DNA from: Gp6-AA40 sp035496255
GTDB lineage: Bacteria; Acidobacteriota; Vicinamibacteria; Vicinamibacterales; UBA2999
Direction: 5' to 3'
Assembly (NCBI GenBank): GCA_035496255.1
Contig: DATJEU010000033.1
Span: 62,001-126,000 of the forward strand
Length of the DNA stretch: 64,000 nucleotides
The first letter of the stretch is position 1. Each line of letters opens with the position of its first letter. A program made the translations under genes and the position numbers. Under the pieces are notes generated by a model. The model made no database searches. It was not told the origin of the DNA and worked only from the letters and a program-made list of their open reading frames with translations. This document shows positions 25,139 through 34,700 of this stretch, one piece after another.

Positions 25139-26137
25139 CTACGGAATGATGTCGGTCGTGCGATTGACCTTGCCGTACTCGCCGACCATCAACTCGCCGG
25201 CGTAATTCGCTTCCTGGCACACATACTCGAACAGCTCCGTCCCTGTTTCCCAGCGCAGGTGGAAGCCACCCTTCCACGGCTCCGTGTAAGCGCCGGGATC
25301 GTCGACGGTCGTTTCGTAATTGATCTCGTTGGCGTTGATGCGCGTGAACCGCTCCTGCGTGTGCAACTGATTCGTGTGCGGCAGGCCGCGGCGATCGAGC
25401 CAGAAGGTCTCGTTGAAGCCGACGGTGTCGACGACGAGCGTGTCACCTTCCCACCAGCCGATCGAGTGGCCGTAGTAGGTTGGCTTCAGATCGGTGGGAT
25501 GCGTGCGGCCGTCCATGTAGACGGTGCGGAAGGTGTGCGGGCCGCCGATGTCGAAGATGTAGAGGCGCTGCAGGTCCGGCAGATTCACAAATTCCACGCC
25601 GTACGGCGTCTCGAACTGGCGCGAGAAGCCTGACGGCTTGCACCGCGTGTGCGGTTCGAGTTCGTTGGTCTGGCGGAAGTCGTAGAGCGCCTTCGCCCAC
25701 GGCTGGAACGGGATCGTGTCGTACTTGGCAATCGGCGTCGTGATCGTGATGCCGGAGCCCGGGAGCCACACGCCCTTTTCGCCCGGCGAGAACGACCAGA
25801 GGATGGCGCGGCCGTTGACGTCGCGCGGCGCTGGTCCCGGAGGCGGGCCTGCCTGCCGGCCGCGTCCGCCACCTCGCCCCTGCCCTTGACCCTGGCCCTG
25901 CTGCTGTCCGCCACCGACGACGCTCTGGACGTTGTTGCCACCCTGCTGCCCGCCCTGGGCACCCTGCCCCTGACCACCGCCCTGACCTCGGCCGCGGCCA
26001 CCGCCCTGAGCTGGCGCCGCGCCGCCTTGACCCTGCGGCGGCGGCTGAACCGCACCTTGCCCCTGAGCATCGAGACCCGCGGTCAGCGCCTGCGAAAAGG
26101 CGAAGACTGCCGCGACAATGAGAACAACTCTGCGCAT
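25139..26137 (-). CDS. Secreted protein of unknown function with Gly/Gln-rich N-terminal region
   Basis: 332 residues with a signal peptide (MRRVVLIVAAVFAFSQA, cleavage near residue 24). Residues about 25-100 are a low-complexity Gly/Gln/Pro/Arg region. The folded part (about 105-332) holds GRAILWSFSPGEKGVWLPG, TPYGVEFVNLPDLQRLYIFDIGG, YMDGRTHPTD, GHSIGWWEGDTLVVDTVGFNE and a C-terminal CQEANYAGE. This is a domain I associate with secreted hypothetical proteins of Acidobacteria-like genomes, in which the GHSIGxWEGDTLVVDT block is the hallmark. Function is not known. An AGGA ribosome-binding site precedes the ATG. Confidence 0.75.
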   Translation of the reverse strand: MRRVVLIVAAVFAFSQALTAGLDAQGQGAVQPPPQGQGGAAPAQGGGRGRGQGGGQGQGAQGGQQGGNNVQSVVGGGQQQGQGQGQGRGGGRGRQAGPPPGPAPRDVNGRAILWSFSPGEKGVWLPGSGITITTPIAKYDTIPFQPWAKALYDFRQTNELEPHTRCKPSGFSRQFETPYGVEFVNLPDLQRLYIFDIGGPHTFRTVYMDGRTHPTDLKPTYYGHSIGWWEGDTLVVDTVGFNETFWLDRRGLPHTNQLHTQERFTRINANEINYETTVDDPGAYTEPWKGGFHLRWETGTELFEYVCQEANYAGELMVGEYGKVNRTTDIIP

Positions 26138-26259
26138 GTAGTTAATCCTGGAAAATGAGTGCGGTGCATTCTACCTGAGCGTATCCCCTGTTGGGGGGAT
26201 GAATTTGGCCGGTTCAAGGCCGTTCACGAGGCCGTGACCGTCGGATACCATTGGGAGAT

Positions 26260-28290
26260 ATGCAGGGAAAACTTCTTACCGCTGTTCTTCTTACCGTGAC
26301 CCTAACGGCGGTGGGCTCGGCCGCCGGCAAGAGCGAAATTGCCGACGCCGCAGCCCGGCACGACACCACCGCCGTGCGGGCCCTGATCGCCGCCCGGGCC
26401 GACGTCAACGCACCCCAGGTCGATGGGGCAACGGCGCTGCACTGGGCCGTCTACAACCAGGATCCAGCCATGGTCGACCTCCTGCTCCGCGCGGGCGCGA
26501 AGCCGGACGTCACCAACCGTGAGGGCATCACCCCGATCCAGATGGCCGCGATTTACGGCAACGCGGAGATGCTCACGCGCCTGCTCAAGGCCGGTGCGAA
26601 CATCAACCAGCTTGGGGACAACGGCGAAACGCTCGTCATGTTCGCCGCGCGCAATGGCAACCCTGCCGCGCTCAATGTCCTGATCGAGGCAGGCGGGGAC
26701 GTCAACGCCGTCGAAAAGCTGCGCGGCACCACTGCCCTGATGTGGGCCGCCGAAGAAGGGCACACCGAAGCCGTCCAGACGCTTGTGAAAGCGGGCGCCA
26801 ACACGGCGGCGAAGTCGGGTCCGGCCGGCCTTCCACGTAACTATCTGGCGCCACGCGTCAACGTCAAGGCAGTGGAAGAAGCGCAGAAGCGGCGCCAGCG
26901 CGCGGCCGCGGCTGGACGCACGTATGAGGAACAACTGGATTACGAGGAAGCGAACGGCTTCGATCTCGGTGGCCCGCGCAACGCGTTCGCCAATCGTGAC
27001 CGTGCCGCCGCCGCTGGCAATGCAGCAGGTGGCACTGCGGCTGGCGGTAACGTGGCTGGTGGAAACGCCGCAGGTGAGCGTGCGGCGACCCCACGTGCGG
27101 CGGGCGCGCGCGCTGGACGCGCCGGTGCGGCTGGGGCTGGCGCCAACGGGGCCGGCCGCGGCCGCGGTAACCGCGCGGGCGCGGCTGCCGCAGCGGCAAA
27201 CAGCGCTGACGCCGAGACCGCCAAGGCAGCTCCCGATGCGGCCGGCAATAGTGCCGCGCCGGAGAAGGCGACCGCCGCGGCGACGGATGACAACGAAGTC
27301 GTGATTGCCGGCCTCGTCGGCAGCGGCGGTGGCGGCCTGACGCCGCTTGTCTTCGCCGCCCGCGAGGGCCATCTCGAGACCGCGAAGGCGCTGCTCGATG
27401 CGGGTGCCGCGATCAACGAGACGACCGAATATGGCTGGACGCCGCTGCTGACCGCAGTCAACAACCGCCACTACCAGTTGGCCAAGCTCCTGATCGAGCG
27501 CGGTGCCGACGTCAACAAGGCGAACAAGGGCGGGTGGACGCCGCTGTACCTCGCCACCGACAACCGCAACATCGAAGGCGGCGATTATCCGGTGCGCGGC
27601 GCCGACATGGACACGCTCGAGTTCATCAAGCTGCTGCTGGACAAGGGCGCCAACCCCAACGCCGCGGTCAAGGACAACACGCTGACCCGGACCATCTTCA
27701 CCATGCAGTGGTTCCAGGAAGACGGCGCCACGCCGTTCATTCGCGCCGCGCAGTCGAGCGACACAGCCGAGATGAAGCTCTTGCTGCAATACGGCGCGGA
27801 CCCGAAAGCAAAGACGGCCATGGGAGATACAGCCCTGACGGCCTCCGGCGGTGTTGGCTGGGTCGATGGCGTCACCTACGAGCGGTCGGCAAAGGAAAAC
27901 GCCGAGGCCGTCAAGATGCTCCTCGACCTTGGCCTGGACCCGAACACGCAGAACAACGAAGGGCGCTCGGCCCTCATGGGCGCCGCGCTCAAAGGCCGCC
28001 CCGAAGTGATTCAGTTGCTCGTCGATCGCGGCGCAAAGCTGGATCTGCACGATCGGGGCAGCCGCGACACGCACATCCCCGGCGCGACCGTCGCCGGCCT
28101 CACCTTCGAGGCGCTGGATTACTCTGAAGGCCTCGTCCGCGTCGGCGTGCAGTCGGCCGTCGAACGGCCTGAAGCCGCCAAGCTGCTTCGCAAGCTGATG
28201 GCGGATCAGGGCCTGCCGGTGCCGCCGAAGAATCGCACGCTGCAATCGATTTGCGTCACGCCGGCGCTCTGCGGTCAGGCGGCGAAGTAG
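26260..28290 (+). CDS. Secreted ankyrin-repeat protein with Ala/Gly-rich insert
   Basis: 676 residues from the ATG at 26260 (a signal peptide MQGKLLTAVLLTVTLTAVGSAAG follows at once). About five ankyrin repeats lie at residues 25-185 (TALHWAVYNQDPAMVDLLLRAGA-type units). An insert of about 150 residues follows, first charged then almost only Ala, Gly, Arg and Asn (about 235-345). A second ankyrin block (about 350-620) follows, in which the repeats are separated by longer loops. A partner-binding role in the periplasm is likely; no catalytic domain is seen. The C-terminus carries two cysteines (SICVTPALCG). Confidence 0.85.
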   Translation: MQGKLLTAVLLTVTLTAVGSAAGKSEIADAAARHDTTAVRALIAARADVNAPQVDGATALHWAVYNQDPAMVDLLLRAGAKPDVTNREGITPIQMAAIYGNAEMLTRLLKAGANINQLGDNGETLVMFAARNGNPAALNVLIEAGGDVNAVEKLRGTTALMWAAEEGHTEAVQTLVKAGANTAAKSGPAGLPRNYLAPRVNVKAVEEAQKRRQRAAAAGRTYEEQLDYEEANGFDLGGPRNAFANRDRAAAAGNAAGGTAAGGNVAGGNAAGERAATPRAAGARAGRAGAAGAGANGAGRGRGNRAGAAAAAANSADAETAKAAPDAAGNSAAPEKATAAATDDNEVVIAGLVGSGGGGLTPLVFAAREGHLETAKALLDAGAAINETTEYGWTPLLTAVNNRHYQLAKLLIERGADVNKANKGGWTPLYLATDNRNIEGGDYPVRGADMDTLEFIKLLLDKGANPNAAVKDNTLTRTIFTMQWFQEDGATPFIRAAQSSDTAEMKLLLQYGADPKAKTAMGDTALTASGGVGWVDGVTYERSAKENAEAVKMLLDLGLDPNTQNNEGRSALMGAALKGRPEVIQLLVDRGAKLDLHDRGSRDTHIPGATVAGLTFEALDYSEGLVRVGVQSAVERPEAAKLLRKLMADQGLPVPPKNRTLQSICVTPALCGQAAK

Positions 28291-28311
28291 TTACTCGCGT
28301 TCAGGAACGGG

Positions 28312-28426
28312 CACAAAAAAAAGTAGCCACGACGCCACGACGGAAAACGACGATCACGACGACAAGAGCTATAAGGGCATTTGTCGTGACCGTCGTTGAT
28401 CGTCGTGGCGTCGTGACTTTTTTGTG
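28312..28426. terminator. CACGACG hairpin (copy 2), strong bidirectional terminator candidate
   Basis: The longest near-perfect inverted repeat here. An A8 run and GTAGCCACGACGCCACGACG on the left mirror CGTCGTGGCGTCGTGACTT and TTTTTTGTG on the right; inner blocks GATCACGACGACAA and TTTGTCGTGACC also pair. It lies between the convergent ankyrin gene and the first receptor, and each strand reads as a GC-rich stem followed by a T-run. It shares word and layout with copies at 24178 and 55362. Confidence 0.8.
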
Positions 28427-28436
28427 TATTCAGCTC

Positions 28437-31433
28437 TCAGAAATCCCACCTCGCTGAAATCTTCAGGAACCGCGGCTGAATTACCGACGTCGGCCGCTGC
28501 CACGTCGTCGCCACGCCGCTCGCCGGCGACTGGCCGGGCACGAACGTGTTGCTCTGCCCCAGGATCGCGTCCGAGTTGAACGCGTTGAACAGATCGAAAT
28601 TCAGGTCGACGTTGCCACGGTGCACGTTCACGACCTTGGTGAACCGCAGGTCGAATTCGTTCAGCCGATCGCCGAACACGGCCTGCGGCTGAATCAATCC
28701 CAGCGTCGTCGCCGCCGACGTGAACGGCCGCCCCAGCGTCGTCGTCAGCAGACCGGCAGAAGCGTTCGCCAGGATGTTCGGACCGGGAAGGCTCTGGAAC
28801 GTTCCGGCGACACGCACCCCGTACCACGGCAGTGTGTACGACGCCAGCGCCTTGTACTGAGCGAGAAACGGCGATTCCTGATGACAGTACGCCGCGGGCG
28901 TTCCGGCAAGCAGCTCCGGGGCGTCGTCCACGAGGTCGCAGTTGTCGGTCGTCGCCTTCCCGCTGCTGACGCCGCCCTGCAACCGGAGCCCCGCCTGCAG
29001 GCGCGCGTCGACGTTGATGTCGAAGCCGTCCCAATGGTCGATCATCTTCCCGAGCTTCGATGCATCCTTCACGACGTTCTTCGACGCGACGATGCGGTTG
29101 ACGTCGTAGTAGCCTTCAACCGTCTGACCGCCGTTCGGGAGGCGCGGATCGGTGGTCGGCAGCGTGACGTTGAAGCGCGTGAAGTCGCCTGCGGTCAACG
29201 CCTCGTTGTCGGTGATCTGGAAGTTGCCGTTGATGCGGCGGAAATAACCGATGCCGACCGACAGGCGCCGCACGACTTCCTGCTGCACGCTGGCCGAGAA
29301 CTCCCAGTTGTACGGACGCACGCCCCAGCCGTTGAGGATCGCCGGGTCGTACACGGTGCCCGGGACCGCCGAGCCGAACGACGGTGACAACCAGACGTCG
29401 CACCTGTCGCCGCCGCTCGCCAGATTGTCCTGCAGCAATGGATTCAGCAGATCGCAATCCGGGATGCGGTTCCGGTTGCCGTCGGTCCAGTTGCGCGCCG
29501 TCGATCGGGTGATGGTCGTCGCCGGATTATTCGCGAGCGCGATGGCGACCGAATCCTGCCGGACGCCGCGGCTGGCGCTCGCCTTCACGGCGGTCTTCCC
29601 GTTGCCGAAGAGATCGTACGCCGCGGAAATGCGCGGATCGACGTCCTTCCAGTTCGGCACGTTCTTGACGGCATCGAACTGCTGATTACGGAGCGGCGCC
29701 CATTTGTGCGGCGCCGCGGTGAAGGGCGCAGTCGACTCGTTCTGCAGATCGAGACGCACTCCCCCGTTGAGCGTGAGCCGGTTGATCGTCCACCGATCCT
29801 GCGCGAACAACCCCATGTTGTAGTTCAGATTGTTCTGATAGCCAGTCACCGGCGCCTCGATCGTCACCTGAATCGGCTCGCCCGCGCGAGCCGTGTACCA
29901 GATGCCGCCGGTCGAATCGTTGTTGTCGCCGCGCCAGAAGTGCCCGCGTTGCAGCTCGAGACCGATCTTCGCGTTGTGCGAGCCGGTCACGTAGCTGCCC
30001 GACACGTTGTACGCTTGCGACGGGAGCCGATCGTCAAAGTCGAAGCTGGTCGGCGATCGGTAGGTCAACGGCGTGTAGACGTTGCCCTGCAGATCGGTGC
30101 CGCCCAGTTCGATGACGCCAATGCCTCCGACACGGGCCGGATCCACTTTGATCGTGTCGGGGCTCCCGCCGGCCGCGACGCCGGCCTCGAACAGCAGACG
30201 GTTGGTCGGCGTATAGGTCCACTTCACCGTCGAGAGCTGCGTATGCCAGGTCGTGATGCGCGACGCTTCAGGTGCCTGAGTGAACGTCTGGATCAACCAG
30301 TACGGATCGACCTTGTACTGATACGCGTACCAACCCGACACCTTCTGCTTGTCGTTGATCCCCCAGGTCAGGCGAATGTTGTTGTCGTAGGTGTAGGTTC
30401 CACCATAGGCCTGAGCGGCCTGGTTGCTCACCGGCCGCGCGAACGAGGTATTGTCGGCGGGGAAGTACCGATCCGCCAGGTAGAAGTAGTTGGTGAAGTA
30501 CCGCGACGACCCGTAGAACCACACCTTGTCTTTCCGAATCGGACCGCCGAGCGCGCCGTTGATGTCGTACAGCTTCTTCAACGTCGTCGATGCCTTGGTC
30601 AGGCCGCGCTGCTCGAGCCGATCGGTGATGTTGCTGCCCTGCAGGCTCGGCGACGATCCGTTCACGAGGGCGGTGCCGCTGAAGCGGTTGCCGCCGGATT
30701 TCGGGATCGCGTTCATCACGACGCCGTTCGTACCGGTCTCGCCGGTCTGCCCGGCGATCTGCACGTCCACCTGATCGAAGAGCAGCGGCGACAGGCTCAT
30801 GTTCGTCAGGTTCGAACTCTGATACATGTTGCCGATACGCAGACCGTCGAGCATCGACACGCCGTCTTCGGCTCGGCTCCCGTGTGCGGAGATCTGCGCG
30901 CCCGTCTGATCGCCAAGCACGCCTCCGACGTCCTGCACCGACGCACGAACGGCCGGCACGAGCGCCGCCATCTGCAGCCACGACCCGCTCGACGGAATCT
31001 CCTTGAACGTGTCAGCCGTCACCGACCGGCGCGTCGCCGCGGACTGCACGTCGATGACGGGACTCTCACCGGTGACCGTCACCGTCTCCTGGATGTTGCC
31101 GACCTTCATCTCCGCATCGATGCTGGCGGTGAAGCCGGCGGAGATCTGCACCTGCTCGCGCCGCACGGTGTTGAACCCTTCCAGCGTGAACGACACGGTG
31201 TAGAGCCCCGGCGGCAGGTTGACGATGCGGTACAGGCCTGAACCGTCGGTCGTGGTGCTGCGTGTCCGCTCGATGAGAGCGGGACTGCTGACTTCAACGG
31301 TGACGCCTGGCAGCAACGCGCCGGAGGCGTCCTTCACGGCGCCGGCAACGATGCCGAGCGCCTGCGCGGCTGCGAATGACGGAAGGAGCGTGAGGAGTGC
31401 GGCGACGAACGCCGCCGAAAGGAGCTGTCGCAT
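28437..31433 (-). CDS. TonB-dependent receptor-like outer-membrane protein (Oar-like), receptor 1
   Basis: 998 residues from the ATG at 31433 with GGAGG upstream. A signal peptide (to about residue 24) is followed by a carboxypeptidase-regulatory-like beta-sandwich (VAGAVKDASGALLPGVTVEV to about 105), a plug domain (about 110-230, with ETVTVTGESPVIDV) and a long beta-barrel. The last residue is Phe (SARWDF), the usual outer-membrane insertion signal. Such Oar-like receptors take up large glycans, peptides or metal complexes; the substrate cannot be told from sequence. No SusD-type partner is adjacent. A promoter and an inverted repeat lie upstream. Confidence 0.87.
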   Translation of the reverse strand: MRQLLSAAFVAALLTLLPSFAAAQALGIVAGAVKDASGALLPGVTVEVSSPALIERTRSTTTDGSGLYRIVNLPPGLYTVSFTLEGFNTVRREQVQISAGFTASIDAEMKVGNIQETVTVTGESPVIDVQSAATRRSVTADTFKEIPSSGSWLQMAALVPAVRASVQDVGGVLGDQTGAQISAHGSRAEDGVSMLDGLRIGNMYQSSNLTNMSLSPLLFDQVDVQIAGQTGETGTNGVVMNAIPKSGGNRFSGTALVNGSSPSLQGSNITDRLEQRGLTKASTTLKKLYDINGALGGPIRKDKVWFYGSSRYFTNYFYLADRYFPADNTSFARPVSNQAAQAYGGTYTYDNNIRLTWGINDKQKVSGWYAYQYKVDPYWLIQTFTQAPEASRITTWHTQLSTVKWTYTPTNRLLFEAGVAAGGSPDTIKVDPARVGGIGVIELGGTDLQGNVYTPLTYRSPTSFDFDDRLPSQAYNVSGSYVTGSHNAKIGLELQRGHFWRGDNNDSTGGIWYTARAGEPIQVTIEAPVTGYQNNLNYNMGLFAQDRWTINRLTLNGGVRLDLQNESTAPFTAAPHKWAPLRNQQFDAVKNVPNWKDVDPRISAAYDLFGNGKTAVKASASRGVRQDSVAIALANNPATTITRSTARNWTDGNRNRIPDCDLLNPLLQDNLASGGDRCDVWLSPSFGSAVPGTVYDPAILNGWGVRPYNWEFSASVQQEVVRRLSVGIGYFRRINGNFQITDNEALTAGDFTRFNVTLPTTDPRLPNGGQTVEGYYDVNRIVASKNVVKDASKLGKMIDHWDGFDINVDARLQAGLRLQGGVSSGKATTDNCDLVDDAPELLAGTPAAYCHQESPFLAQYKALASYTLPWYGVRVAGTFQSLPGPNILANASAGLLTTTLGRPFTSAATTLGLIQPQAVFGDRLNEFDLRFTKVVNVHRGNVDLNFDLFNAFNSDAILGQSNTFVPGQSPASGVATTWQRPTSVIQPRFLKISARWDF

Positions 31434-31521
31434 TACAGTGCCTCCGGGTTCGACGTGGACCTGCTGTCGGCCGCGTTCACGTGGAAGCGCGGCCGGGCGA
31501 CGCAATCAGGACCGGGTGCGG

Positions 31522-31543
31522 TATGCGAACCGACGTTCGTATA
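31522..31543. promoter_or_regulatory. Inverted repeat at the receptor 1 transcription start
   Basis: TATGCGAAC and GTTCGTATA form an inverted repeat (8 of 9 pairs) separated by CGAC. It lies just downstream of the -10 box at 31552-31557, a standard repressor position for a gene read on the minus strand. The protein that binds it is unknown. Confidence 0.45.
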
Positions 31544-31551
31544 GCGGAGGG

Positions 31552-31580
31552 GTTTTACGCCCGTGTGACGCGCGTGTCAA
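31552..31580 (-). promoter_or_regulatory. Sigma-70-type promoter of receptor 1
   Basis: On the minus strand, TTGACA (plus 31575-31580) and TAAAAC (plus 31552-31557) are separated by exactly 17 bases. The -35 is a perfect match and the -10 is 4 of 6. The leader to the ATG is about 110 bases. The same -35 and spacing are used by the receptors at 44668 and 48469. Confidence 0.6.
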
Positions 31581-31637
31581 CGCAAGACAACGGCAAATCG
31601 GATCGATTTTCCGTACGCAACAAAGGGCGACATGAAT

Positions 31638-31701
31638 CAACTCCCAAACCTCCAACTCCCAATGATTCGAATTGGGACGTTGGAGGTTGGGAGTTGGGAG
31701 C
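31638..31701. repeat. Iterated-word hairpin, CTCCCAACT family (copy 4)
   Basis: A compact 64-base hairpin: CAACTCCCAAACCTCCAACT and CCCAAT on the left, ATTGGGA and GTTGGAGGTTGGGAGTTGGG on the right, with loop GATTCGA. Almost every base of the arms pairs. It sits just past the stop of receptor 2 on the minus strand and may end its transcript, although there is no T-run. Confidence 0.8.
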
Positions 31702-31708
31702 TTTCACG

Positions 31709-34700
31709 CTACCACGCAAACTCCGCAGCCAGTCGGAACACGCGCGGGTTCATATACGCGAACGGTGTCAGGTACCCGGTCACATTCGGAATGAACGCGG
31801 TGTTGTAGAACAGGATCGTGTTGCTGTTCGCGACGTTGTAGATGTCGAGACCGCCAGTGAACCGGCGATTCCCGAGGCGGACGATCTTCTTCAACGAGAG
31901 ATCGAGCTGACGGTTGCGACCGGGATAGAACGTCCCCGGTTCCACGAGATTCGCGTTGAATGCGACCCCGGTCAGCGAGCGACCGATCTGCGCGACGATG
32001 GCCGGATCGGTCGTGCTCACGCGGAATGTCGCCGGCAATGAACCGCCGAGTTGATCGGTACTGGCGTTGTTGGGCGTGCCGTTGAGAATCACGCGGTCGC
32101 GATAGACGCCGCTGACGAGCACGTCGGCCTTGGGAATGACGTACGAGGCCTGGCCGTTGAACGACGTCTGCACCGGTGAGGACGTGTGGCAGTACGGATT
32201 GGTTGCAAACGTGCCGTTCTCGGGCACTGCGGCGCGGATATCGCACCAGTCGTTGGTCACCTTGCCGGTGCTCGTGCCGCCCGTGAAGGTGACACCCTTG
32301 AGCGTGCGGACATTGAAGGTCACGTCGACCCCGTTGAACACGCGCGAGTCGTCGCCGATGTCCTTCGTTGACCGAAGCAGGAGGTTTTGTGTCCGTCCAA
32401 ACGCCTCCGGGGTCTTATTGAGGAACCCGGGGATCGCGGCGGGCGTGTCGCCCGGCAGCCGATTCAGCGAATCAGTCGGCACCGGCACGGAGAAGGACGT
32501 GAAATCGTTCGGGCCAACGTTGAGATCGTCCGTCACCACGCCACCCGTGGTGAACATGGTAAAGACGCGGCGGTAGTACCCGACCTCCACCGAGGCGCGC
32601 GGGAAGATCTGCTGCTGGACCGAAGCGCCAAACGACCAGTCCGACGGACGCACCCCCCAGCCATGCGTCACGCTCGGATCGATCGTTGCCCCGACGAACT
32701 GATTCGAGCCGAACAGCAGGTTGGAGATCTGGCCGCAGGAATCCTTCGTCGGGTCGATGGGCGTCGCGCCGGCGAGATTCTGCGCGAGAGGATTCGACAG
32801 ATCGCAGTCGGGCACGAAGTCCTGGTTTGCATCGGTCCACGAACGTGTCACCGACGGGTTGAAGAATCCGGCCCCGGCCCCTCCCGGAATTCGCAGCGAC
32901 GGATTCGCCTGCGACAGCAGGTTGCCGACGCTGGCACCCTGCAGGTACTTCCCGAGATTCACTTTCAGCGCGGTCTTGCCGTTGCCGAAGACGTCATAGG
33001 CGGCGCCCATGCGCGGGGTGATGTCGTTGTACCCGGTTACTCCCGGCTGCTCGTCGAAGCTGACGCCGGGGAAGAAGCGGCCCTGAGGCTGCGTCACTGC
33101 CGGGAACCAGCTCCATGGATGGTCGTAACGCACGGCGCCCTGCAGCGTGAGGCGTTTCAGCGTCCACTGATCCTGGGCGAAGAACGAAGCCATCGCGGCA
33201 CGTGCGTTATTGAAGTAGGGATTCGCGTACTCGGTAATGGTGGTCGGGTGGCTCGGAATGAAGGTGCCGTCGGCCGCGCGGGTGCCGCCGTCGAGCGTGT
33301 ACTGCAGGCTCTGGCTGTTGGTGTGCTCGCCACGGTCGTCCTTCCACCAGTTGCCCTGGTAGCCGAACTTCATGCTGTGCGAGCCGGTGATGTACGACGC
33401 ATACGTGAACCAGTTCGCGCCGTCGGTTTTGGCGACCAGCCAGTTCTGCGACCGCGAGGTAATCGCGGCAATCGCGCCGGCGTCGTTGATGATCGTCGCG
33501 TTATCGACCACGCGAACCAGGTCGTGGCCGGGGTTCGGATCGAGCTCGCGCACGCCCCATTGGTAGTAGGTGTTGCCGAGACCGGCTTCCAGCAGCAGCT
33601 TGTTCGTCCAGGGATTGGTCCAGCGCGCCGTCTGCACCCGCTGCGGGCTGAACTCGCCGTGGCCATCGGCATCGGGGGCCACGTTGGGCGACGGTGAGCC
33701 GCTGAAGTTCGCCGTCCCCGAGCACGTGCGGCATACCGGCTGCTCGTCCCACGACAGGGTCAGCTTGTTCTTCTGCGAGGCCTGCCAGGTGATGCGCGGG
33801 GTGTAGTTCTCCCACATGCGGTCGTAGTACGCGGGCCGGCTGAAGTCGGGGTTGTAGTACCACTGGTTCGCGTCACCCGCGTTCTTGTTGTAGTAAAGGT
33901 TCAGGATATTTCGGCGCGATCCCTGTTCACGGACGCTCATGTAGTACCAGAGCCTGTCCTTGACGATTGGGCCCCCCGCCGCGATGTTGAAGTCGTAGAC
34001 GTGATACGTCGGGTTCGGCGTACCGGCGCCCTTGTTCTTCAACTCGTCGGTGTAGTTGTCGGACTGCATCCCCTTCGAAAAACCGGACAACGCCACCAGG
34101 CCCGAGAACCGGTTGCCACCGGTCTTCGGCACGATGTTCATCTGAACGCCGGCGGTTTCCGATTCACCGAGCCCACCCGACGTGGTCACGGTGACTTCCG
34201 CGGCGTTGCCAATGTCTGCCGTGTAGTTCGGCGGCTGGTTGCCCCCCGGCGGGTTGCTGATATTCATGCCCTCGACGGTCAGGCGTGATTCCACGCCGCG
34301 ACCGCCGTGCACCGGAAAGATCGCGAACACCGGGCCGGTGTTCACGTCGGTGATATTCGAGGTCATGCCGGGCACCGTGTTGAGCAGATAGCTGTAGCTC
34401 CGCACCGATGGCAGATTGCGCATCGTTTCGTTGTCGAGCGTGAGCTCACGCTTGGTGCTCTGCACGTCGACGACCGGCGCCTCGGCGCTGACGGTGATCG
34501 TCTCGGCGACGCCGCCCACTTTCATGTCCGCATCGACGGTGGTCACGCCCGTGCCGCTGATCGTCAGGTTCTCGTGTTTCACGGTCGAGAAGCCCTGCAG
34601 CGTGAAGGTCACGGTATACGGGCCGGGCTGCAGGTTCTCGATGCGGTAACGCCCGTTGCCGTCCGTGGTCGCCGTGCGGCTCTTCTCGATCAGCACGGGG

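Noticed and set aside
29706..31241. 511-codon plus-strand frame opposite receptor 1
   Set aside because: Antisense to a receptor with plug and barrel features; no start signal, no domain.
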